Source: Acidobacteriota bacterium (lineage in GTDB: Bacteria > Acidobacteriota > Terriglobia > Acidiferrales > UBA7541). From it: a stretch of DNA of 12,735 nt. Location of the stretch: NCBI GenBank assembly GCA_003224515.1, contig QHZC01000174.1:1-12735 (forward strand), given 5' to 3'. The notes under the pieces are model-generated. The model made no database searches and was not told the origin of the DNA. It worked only from the letters and a program-made list of their open reading frames with translations. Positions 7,776 through 12,735 of the stretch are shown here, one piece after another. Within the stretch, counting starts at the first letter, position 1. The number at the start of each line of letters is the position of its first letter. Both the position numbers and the translations under genes were made by a program.

Positions 7776-8939
7776 ATGCCGACAACAGCGAAACAAGATT
7801 ATTACGAACTGCTGGGAGTGGCGCGGAAGGCCGGCGCCAAGGATATCCGCGCGGCATTTCGCAAGTTGGCGCGCAAATATCACCCGGATTTGAATCCGGG
7901 CGACAAATCGGCAGAAGAAAAATTCAAGCAACTGCAGGAAGCCTACGACGTCCTCTCCGATTCCAAGAAGCGGCAGATGTACGACCAGTACGGCTTTTAC
8001 AGCGACAACCTTCCGCCGGGCGGGCCCGGTGGAGCGAGCGGTCACGGCGGGGAGCAGGACGTCAACTTTGATTTTGGCGGATTTGATTTTGGCGGGGGCT
8101 CGGGCGCGGCGGGTGGCGGTTCGAGCTTCCGCGATCTCTTCAGCCAGTTTTTCAGCGGCGGGCGCGGAAGCCAGGGCATGGAGCCGGAGCACGAACCCGG
8201 CGGTGACCTGGAATACCAGATCGAGATCGATTTCTGGGATGCCGTGCGCGGAGCGGTGAAAAAGCTTTCGATCACGCGACTGGATGCTTGCGAGACCTGC
8301 CATGGCACCGGTGCCGTAGGCTCGCCACAAACATGCACGGTATGCGGGGGAACGGGCACGATTCAGCAGGCCGCGGGCAAAATGCGCTTCAACGTGCCGT
8401 GCACCCGGTGCGGTGGGACGGGCAAGCTGCGAACCGCGTGCAAGACGTGCGGCGGCGAAGGGCGCGTGCGGCGCTCGGAGACGATTGACGTGCGCATCCC
8501 GGCGGGCGTTTCGAATGGCGGGCGGGTGCGGGTTCCGGGCAAAGGCAATTCCGGGACCATGGGCGCCCCCGCGGGCGATTTGTACTTGCGGGTGGTGGTG
8601 AGGCCGCATGAGTTTTTTGAACGGCGCGGCAACGATTTGTACATCAAGATTCCGGTCACGGTAAGCGAGGCGACGCTGGGTGCAAAGATTGAAGTGCCAA
8701 CCATAGACGGGCGGTCGATCGTGAGAATTCCGCCGGGAACCAACAGCGGAAAGACGCTGCGGCTGAAGGAAAAAGGCGTGCCGAGCGCAAGGAACGGCGC
8801 GAGAGGCGATCAGTACGTGGAGATTCAAGTGGTCGTGCCGCCTCCGACAGACGAGCGCGTGCGAAATTTGATGAAGGAACTGGAAAGCGTTGCGCCCGCG
8901 GATCCGCGGAAGGATTTGTTCACTAAGGCCGGAGTGTAG
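7776..8939 (+). CDS. dnaJ: Co-chaperone DnaJ (Hsp40), class A with zinc domain
   Basis: Stimulates DnaK ATPase and delivers substrates. It has 387 residues from ATG 7776, chosen because the J domain begins just after it (DYYELLGV) and AAGG lies 5 nt upstream; the frame extends further upstream only through the palindrome. The J domain spans 8-72 with HPD at 36-38. A Gly/Phe-rich linker (about 80-135) includes NFDFGGFDFGGG. The zinc region has all four CxxCxGxG repeats: CETCHGTG (172), CTVCGGTG (187), CTRCGGTG (209) and CKTCGGEG (222). C-terminal substrate domains run from about 232 to 355 (TIDVRIPAGVSNGGRVRVPGKG). The gene is intact. Its stop overlaps the SD of hspR, so those two are probably translationally coupled. 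Confidence 0.97.
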   Translation: MPTTAKQDYYELLGVARKAGAKDIRAAFRKLARKYHPDLNPGDKSAEEKFKQLQEAYDVLSDSKKRQMYDQYGFYSDNLPPGGPGGASGHGGEQDVNFDFGGFDFGGGSGAAGGGSSFRDLFSQFFSGGRGSQGMEPEHEPGGDLEYQIEIDFWDAVRGAVKKLSITRLDACETCHGTGAVGSPQTCTVCGGTGTIQQAAGKMRFNVPCTRCGGTGKLRTACKTCGGEGRVRRSETIDVRIPAGVSNGGRVRVPGKGNSGTMGAPAGDLYLRVVVRPHEFFERRGNDLYIKIPVTVSEATLGAKIEVPTIDGRSIVRIPPGTNSGKTLRLKEKGVPSARNGARGDQYVEIQVVVPPPTDERVRNLMKELESVAPADPRKDLFTKAGV

Positions 8940-8949
8940 GAAGCCGACG

Positions 8950-9342
8950 ATGCCGCCGCGAGCGAAAAAACGGGCCAAGGCAGGGTACATGATCAGCGCG
9001 GTGGCAGAGCTGTACAAGCTGCACCCGCAGACACTGCGGCTGTACGAGCGCGTGGGACTGCTGAAGCCGTCGCGTTCCCAGGGGAACACGCGGCTGTACA
9101 CGGATTCCGATCTGGAACGACTGGACGTGATCCTGACGCTGGCGCGGGATATGGGCGTGAACCTGGCGGGGATCGAAATTATTCTGAACATGCGCGAGAA
9201 GATGATCGAAATGGAGCGCCAGATGGGGGAGTTCGCGCAAGTGGTGCAACAGGAATTATCGCGGGTGGCGGCGTCACACCTGCAGGAGAAACCGCCGCGG
9301 CATGCGATCGTGCGGGCGACGCCGCGGGTTGTGCGACAGTAA
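8950..9342 (+). CDS. hspR: HspR, MerR-family heat-shock repressor
   Basis: A 130-residue MerR-family regulator. A basic N-terminus (PPRAKKRAKAG) is followed by the winged-helix core YMISAVAELYKLHPQTLRLYERVGLLKPSRSQGNTRLYTDSDLERL (about 13-57), then ILTLARDMGVNLAGIEIILNM, typical of HspR, then an amphipathic helix for dimerisation (about 81-108). Unlike metal-sensing MerR proteins it has no cysteine. Known HspR proteins bind HAIR sites upstream of dnaK operons with DnaK as corepressor; a HAIR-like site is present upstream of dnaK in this window. Start: ATG 8950, 10 nt after the dnaJ stop, with AGGA (8938-8941) as SD; the longer frame from 8890 lies within dnaJ. Position at the end of dnaK-dnaJ supports the assignment. 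Confidence 0.92.
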   Translation: MPPRAKKRAKAGYMISAVAELYKLHPQTLRLYERVGLLKPSRSQGNTRLYTDSDLERLDVILTLARDMGVNLAGIEIILNMREKMIEMERQMGEFAQVVQQELSRVAASHLQEKPPRHAIVRATPRVVRQ

Positions 9343-9460
9343 AGAAGTTTTTAGTTTTAGGTTTTTTCTTGAAGAAAAGATGGTGCGCCGACGGGCGGCG
9401 CGGAGTTTTGGGTTTCGAGCCCGGTCGTGGGGCTTCGCTGAATGCGACGAAAAGCGCATC
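9343..9460. terminator. Possible end of the dnaK operon: hairpin at 9385-9401
   Basis: GCGCCG (9385-9390) and CGGCGC (9396-9401) form a 6-bp GC hairpin with a 5-nt loop, followed by GGAGTTTTGGGTTT. The T-run is interrupted, so it is only terminator-like. Upstream, 9347-9378 is T-rich then A-rich and contains TTTTCT..AGAAAA. No other structure is clear to 9460. Confidence 0.35.
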
Positions 9461-9656
9461 GGCTAAAGCCTGTGCTACTGATTCCTTGCACAGTTTTCCC
9501 AGAGCCGGCAGCTTGCCGTGAGATGTTGGTGACCGTATGCTGTCTGGCGTGGGGAAAAGAACCGGTCTTCCCGGCAAGGCCGGGACGCCAAGAACGCGAA
9601 AGACCGGCCGCTACAAGATTTGAAACAGGAATGCCGGCTGGAAGCCGGCGCTACCT
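9461..9656. repeat. Cluster of palindromic repeat fragments
   Basis: Three elements lie in this gap. The segment starting near 9459 reads CGGCTAAAGCCTGTGCTAC, a style of intergenic repeat common in Acidobacteriota (from memory). CCGGTCTT (9562-9569) pairs with AAGACCGG (9600-9607) and encloses CCCGGC (9570-9575), AAG, GCCGGG (9579-9584), giving a stacked double stem. GCCGGCT (9633-9639), GGA, AGCCGGC (9643-9649) is a perfect 7-bp hairpin followed by GCTAC and ending 7 nt before the ATG at 9657. Both palindromic elements are followed by the motif GC(C/G)GC-style GC box and CTAC, which suggests related short repeats. No gene is supported. Confidence 0.6.
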
Positions 9657-9944
9657 ATGGCGCTGGAGAATTGCACGCTTTGCCGAGGGACGGGATGGAA
9701 GCTGGTGCCGCGCGGGGATGGCGCGGCGGGCAGCGTGGCAGTGGCGTGCGACTGCGGAATGGAGGAGCGTGCCTCGCAGGTGATGGAGCGCGCGCGCATT
9801 CCGAAGCGTTACGTGCATTGCGATTCTGAGAGTTACCTTGCCGACCTCACCGACGCACCCAAGGATTTGTGCGCGAGTACCCCGGTTCGTCGGAAAAAGG
9901 ATTGCTGTTCATGGGACCCTCGGGCGTTGGAAAAACGCATCTAG
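9657..9944 (+). pseudogene. DnaC-like ATPase, N-terminal zinc-binding fragment (frame broken near 9865)
   Basis: The frame starting at ATG 9657 gives MALENCTLCRGTGWKLV, then ACDCG, a Cys-rich N-terminus (C6, C9, C32, C34) like that of DnaC/DnaI-type ATP-binding proteins. ARIPKRYVHCDSESYLADLTDAPKD follows, matching the segment that in those proteins leads into the AAA+ domain. After about 9865 the frame becomes nonsense (CASTPVRRKKDCCSW) and stops at 9944, while the AAA+ domain continues in another frame from about 9866. No SD is seen; the palindromic repeat ends 7 nt before the ATG, where an SD should be. Read as the first half of one broken gene with the next feature. A sequencing or assembly error is possible. 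Confidence 0.6.
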
Positions 9945-10405
9945 CGGTTGCGGCCTTGAAAGAACTGATCCGCCGCGGGCACGCGGGATTGTTTTGCGAC
10001 TACCGCGAGCTGCTGAAGGAAATTCAGGCGAGCTACAACCCCGCGAGCGAATCGACGGAGATGAAGATTCTGGAGCCCATTCGAACGGTTGAAATTCTGG
10101 TACTGGACGATCTGGGCGCGAGCAAGCCGTCGGACTGGGTGCGCGATATCGTGGGGATTGTCTTGAACGCCCGCTATAACGAGAACCGAACTACAATCAT
10201 CACCACGAATTATCTTGATAACCCTGCCACGGAGGGCGAGGCGGCGCGGCTTCCGAGCGGCAAATTGATTCCCCCGACGCGTGAAGATGCGCTGGAGCAA
10301 CGAATCGGCAGTCGAATGCGGTCTAGATTGTATGAGATGTGCCGCACCGTGGAAGTTTCAGCACCAGATTTTCGCCGCGAAAAGACGCACGCCGGGCGCG
10401 CCTAG
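9869..10405 (+). CDS. DnaC/DnaI/IstB-type AAA+ ATPase, C-terminal part of a broken gene
   Basis: A 178-codon frame from GTG 9869. Walker A is GPSGVGKTH (16-24), Walker B ILVLDDLGA (76-84), sensor 1 lies in TTIITTNYLD (108-117), and arginines in EQRIGSRMRSRLYEM (143-157) fit the arginine-finger region. The pattern (YRELLKEIQASYNP, VEILVLDDLG) is that of helicase-loader-like ATPases, which load or remodel the replicative helicase; IstB relatives act in transposition, but no transposase is near. The matching N-terminal domain is in another frame just upstream, so the ancestral gene spanned 9657-10405. The ATPase part has no stop or lesion and could be translated alone from GTG 9869 (AAGGA 3 nt upstream, poor spacing). 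It ends at TAG 10403-10405, before the rpsA promoter. Confidence 0.75.
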   Translation: MREYPGSSEKGLLFMGPSGVGKTHLAVAALKELIRRGHAGLFCDYRELLKEIQASYNPASESTEMKILEPIRTVEILVLDDLGASKPSDWVRDIVGIVLNARYNENRTTIITTNYLDNPATEGEAARLPSGKLIPPTREDALEQRIGSRMRSRLYEMCRTVEVSAPDFRREKTHAGRA

Positions 10406-10423
10406 AGCCACTCTGCGGATTCA

Positions 10424-10453
10424 TTGACAGGGGGTTGAGGCGGCGAGTATCCT
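10424..10453 (+). promoter_or_regulatory. Probable sigma70 promoter of rpsA
   Basis: TTGACA (10424-10429) is a perfect -35 box. With an 18-nt spacer, TATCCT (10448-10453) is a four-of-six -10 box. Transcription would begin near 10460. It lies 19 nt after the stop of the ATPase gene and gives rpsA its own transcript. Confidence 0.6.
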
Positions 10454-10459
10454 TTTGAG

Positions 10460-10626
10460 GTTGCAGCGTTTTTGACGCCCGCAGCATCTGTGTCCCAAGT
10501 AACCGCTTTGCGGTTAACCTCCTTGCACTAAACCCAGACAGGGAATCAGCAAGGAATCTATTCGACGGAACGCGGGGCCGCGTAACGGCTACCGTAAGCG
10601 AAGTAATTTTCCGGAGGCCAACAACC
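10460..10626 (+). promoter_or_regulatory. Structured 5' leader of rpsA
   Basis: About 165 nt of leader hold successive hairpins: TAACCGC/GCGGTTA (10500-10506 with 10510-10516); TCCTTGC/GCAAGGA (10520-10526 with 10549-10555), enclosing CCC/GGG (10533-10535 with 10541-10543); ACGCG/CGCGT (10570-10574 with 10579-10583); and ACGG/CCGT (10585-10588 with 10592-10595). The SD, GGAGG at 10613-10617, is unpaired in these and lies 9 nt before ATG 10627. In E. coli, S1 represses its own mRNA through a hairpin-rich leader; a similar role here is inference. Confidence 0.5.
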
Positions 10627-12516
10627 ATGTTTTCCGACCAAGATAACCTGTCCAATGCGGCCGCCGCCGCGCCTGCATCCGAAGCCGAATCCACTCCGAA
10701 CAGCGCGCATCCTGAAACAAATTCAACCGTAGAGAGTGCGGCCGAACAAGATGTTCCGCTCGCTGCGGCGGAGCATGCCGATGCGGCAGGCGCGTCTGGC
10801 GATGTCGCGGCCGCTCATGCCACTGCCGAAGCAAACCAAGAGGCGCACGCGGCGGATGCCGAATCTGCCGCCACCGATGAAGAAGCGGCGGGTTCGGAAG
10901 AGATGAGCAAGCTGCTGGAGCAGTACGACGAGAAGCAGGAAGCGGCTGCGTCGAACGAGGTAATCGAGGTCAAGGTTGTAGCGTACACGCGCCCTGAGCC
11001 GAACAGCACCATCGAGGTGCAGCGCACCGGAGAGCGCAAGGACGGCTTCACGATCCTGTCGTACCTGAAAGTGCTGCGCCGCCGCATGTGGGAGAAGATT
11101 GAAGCGGCCTTCAAGGCCAAGGAAACGCTCACTGGCAAAGTGGTGGACCGCATCAAGGGCGGCCTGGTGGTGGATATCGGCGTGCGCGCCTTCCTGCCGG
11201 GCTCGCAATACGACTTGCGGCCGGCGCAGAACCTGGACAACCTGACCGGCACGGACCTGCAAGTGCGGGTCACGAAACTGAACCGCCGCCGTGGCAACGT
11301 GGTGGTGAGCCGGCGCGCGCTGCTCGAAGAAGAACTGCATGCCAAGCGCGCCGCATTAATGGAAACGCTGAGCGAAGGCCAGATCGTGCGCGGGCACGTG
11401 AAGAACGTGACGGAGTATGGGGCGTTCGTGGACCTTGGGGGAATCGACGGCTTGCTGCACTTGACGGACCTGAGCTGGGGCCGCGTGAAGCATCCTTCGG
11501 ACGTGGTAAAGCCGGAGCAGGAAGTCGACGTCATTATTTTGAAGTTTGACAAGGAAAAACAGCGGGTATCGCTGGGACTGAAGCAATTGATGGCCGATCC
11601 CTGGGCGGGGGCTGCGGAAAAATACCCCGCGGGTGGCAAGGTGAAGGGCAAGATCGTCGGTGTCGTGGATTACGGCGTGTTCGTGGAGCTGGAGCAAGGA
11701 ATCGAAGGGCTAGTACACGTCTCCGAGATGAGCTGGAACAAGAAAATCCAGCACCCATCGAAGGTTGCCAAAGTTGGCGAAGAAGTGGATGTGGTGGTGC
11801 TGGACATCAAGCCGAGCGACCGGCGCGTTTCCCTGGGGATCAAGCAGGCGCAGCCGGATCCTTGGCTGCTGATTGCGGAGAAGTATCCGGTGGGCACGGT
11901 GGTTACAGGCAAGGTGCGGAACATCGCGGAGTTCGGCGCGTTCGTAGAGATCGAGGATGGATTTGACGGGCTGGTGCACGTCGGAGACGTAAGCTGGACC
12001 GGCCGGGTGAAGAACCCGCACGAAGTATTCAAGAAGGGCGAAGACGTTACCGCCAAGGTGCTCAAGATCGATCCGGAGAACCGCCGCGTGTCCCTGGGCA
12101 TCAAGCAGGTCAACGACATCTGGGGCGACTGGTTCAAGCAGCATAAGGTCGGGCAAATCGTGAAAGGCAAGGTTTCGCGCATCGCCACGTTCGGCGCGTT
12201 TGTCGAATTGGGCGAAAACATTGAAGCGCTTTGCCATAACACGGAGATTGAGGAGCGGAAGCGGCGCGACGAAGGGCCCTCGAGTTTCCGTCCGACCACC
12301 GGCCCGCTGAAGAGTGCGGGGCCGCTCGAGCCGGGTAAAGAATACGACTTCAAGATCATCAAGATCAGCCCGGAGACGCGCCGCATCGGTCTGAGCTACC
12401 GCGCGGCGGTGAAACAGATCGAGCGCAAGGAGATCGAGCAGTATCGTTCGACGTCGAAGTCCTCGTCGACGGCGACGATAGGGGACGCGCTGAAGACCAA
12501 GCTGTCGGCGCGGTAG
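10627..12516 (+). CDS. rpsA: Ribosomal protein S1 (bS1)
   Basis: Binds mRNA on the 30S subunit to help initiation. It has 629 residues, ATG 10627 with GGAGG 9 nt upstream. Residues 1-110 are Ala/Glu/Asp-rich and probably disordered. Five S1 (OB-fold) repeats are clear: about 166-232 (GGLVVDIGVRAFLPGS), 250-319 (TEYGAFVDLGGIDGLLH), 336-405 (VDYGVFVELEQGIEGLVHVSEMSW), 422-492 (AEFGAFVEIEDGFDGLVHV) and 507-592 (ATFGAFVELGENIEAL). The last repeat has a charged insert (about 541-567). Domain 1 is incomplete: NEVIEVKVVAYT (110-121) runs straight into RPEPNSTIEVQRTGERKDG, without the expected V-V-V-D-x-G-x-K-x-E-G-x-I-P core of about 25 residues. The frame is intact, so the protein should be made. 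The C-terminal tail is Ser/Thr/Lys-rich. A terminator-like hairpin follows 11 nt after the stop. Confidence 0.96.
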   Translation: MFSDQDNLSNAAAAAPASEAESTPNSAHPETNSTVESAAEQDVPLAAAEHADAAGASGDVAAAHATAEANQEAHAADAESAATDEEAAGSEEMSKLLEQYDEKQEAAASNEVIEVKVVAYTRPEPNSTIEVQRTGERKDGFTILSYLKVLRRRMWEKIEAAFKAKETLTGKVVDRIKGGLVVDIGVRAFLPGSQYDLRPAQNLDNLTGTDLQVRVTKLNRRRGNVVVSRRALLEEELHAKRAALMETLSEGQIVRGHVKNVTEYGAFVDLGGIDGLLHLTDLSWGRVKHPSDVVKPEQEVDVIILKFDKEKQRVSLGLKQLMADPWAGAAEKYPAGGKVKGKIVGVVDYGVFVELEQGIEGLVHVSEMSWNKKIQHPSKVAKVGEEVDVVVLDIKPSDRRVSLGIKQAQPDPWLLIAEKYPVGTVVTGKVRNIAEFGAFVEIEDGFDGLVHVGDVSWTGRVKNPHEVFKKGEDVTAKVLKIDPENRRVSLGIKQVNDIWGDWFKQHKVGQIVKGKVSRIATFGAFVELGENIEALCHNTEIEERKRRDEGPSSFRPTTGPLKSAGPLEPGKEYDFKIIKISPETRRIGLSYRAAVKQIERKEIEQYRSTSKSSSTATIGDALKTKLSAR

Positions 12517-12525
12517 CTGATCGAA

Positions 12526-12547
12526 GACCGGCCCAACAGGGCCGGTT
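12526..12547 (+). terminator. Terminator-like hairpin after rpsA
   Basis: ACCGGCCC (12527-12534), loop AACA, GGGCCGGT (12539-12546): a perfect 8-bp GC stem, extendable by one G-T pair. The downstream sequence, TGTCACAATTTCATTT, is T-enriched but not a clean T-tract. Its position just after the stop makes it the best candidate end of the rpsA transcript. Confidence 0.65.
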
Positions 12548-12735
12548 GTCACAATTTCATTTACCTGCGGGTCATTTTAATGATAGGAAGGGGGCACTCC
12601 GGCGAAGGGCCAGGTCCCTCTAAGCCGTTTGGTTCCACTGTTTAGGGAAGCGCCGAACGGCAGGGATTCCGGCGACGCTAACGCGGTCGGTGTTCCCGAC
12701 GATCGTAAAACGGTAGACCAATGGAAGCGGTCCTT
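12548..12735. other. Right-end region with no recognised feature
   Basis: About 190 nt after rpsA. A minus-strand frame is open from the right edge to a TAA at 12579-12577 (53 codons), and an ATG at 12721 on the plus strand runs off the edge. Neither has an SD or a recognisable product. A small GCC-GAAC-GGC hairpin is present near 12650. No tRNA or riboswitch was recognised. Confidence 0.4.

Noticed and set aside
8890..8949. Upstream start for hspR inside dnaJ
   Set aside because: The residues are an out-of-frame read of the dnaJ end; ATG 8950 has a well-spaced SD and begins a normal HspR.
11710..12552. 280-codon minus-strand frame opposite rpsA
   Set aside because: Shadow of the S1 repeats; it shows the repeat periodicity of rpsA read backwards and is not an independent protein.
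12548..12735. Riboswitch or structured RNA after rpsA
   Set aside because: Only short hairpins are visible and none of the riboswitch, tmRNA, RNase P or SRP signatures I know can be aligned by eye.

Overview
GC-rich bacterial chromosome of housekeeping character. The combination of a dnaK-dnaJ-hspR cluster, a PBP1A-class enzyme, a MauE/DoxX-type membrane protein, a bacterial FmdE-like protein, and intergenic palindromes with cores such as GCCGGCT..AGCCGGC suggests Acidobacteriota (Solibacter/Terriglobia-like). That assignment is my inference from gene content and style; no rRNA marker is present.

Layout. (1) 3-374: the 3' end of thiL, cut by the window edge. (2) 375-721: a non-coding gap holding a 50-codon ORF with a signal peptide, probably a gene remnant. 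(3) 722-5065, minus strand, read right to left: a DsbA-like thioredoxin-fold protein, a possible 32-residue ORF overlapping its stop codon, a MauE/DoxX membrane protein, an FmdE-like zinc protein, then a bifunctional PBP1A. The first three proteins suggest a thiol/redox or metal theme at the cell envelope. (4) 5066-5756: a long divergent gap whose right part is a compact regulatory region. A near-consensus sigma70 promoter (TTGACA, 17 nt, TATACT) is overlapped by a HAIR-like HspR operator and flanked by two further perfect dyads. (5) 5757-9342, plus strand: dnaK, dnaJ and hspR, the expected self-regulated chaperone operon but without grpE. A perfect 16-bp palindrome lies between dnaK and dnaJ. 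(6) 9343-9656: palindromic repeat debris. (7) 9657-10405: a DnaC/DnaI/IstB-type ATPase split by a frame change and probably decayed. (8) 10406-12546: rpsA, with its own promoter, a roughly 165-nt leader that can fold into several hairpins, and a terminator-like hairpin after the stop. (9) 12547-12735: nothing recognised.

Main points. The dnaK control region has three dyads around one promoter. Separately, three genes (the PBP1A gene, the dnaC-like gene and rpsA) each seem to lack a short internal stretch of a conserved domain: two in frame, about 25-30 residues each, and one frame-shifting. This could be real decay or divergence, or an assembly artefact. It rests on my memory of family consensus sequences and needs an alignment or read mapping to settle.
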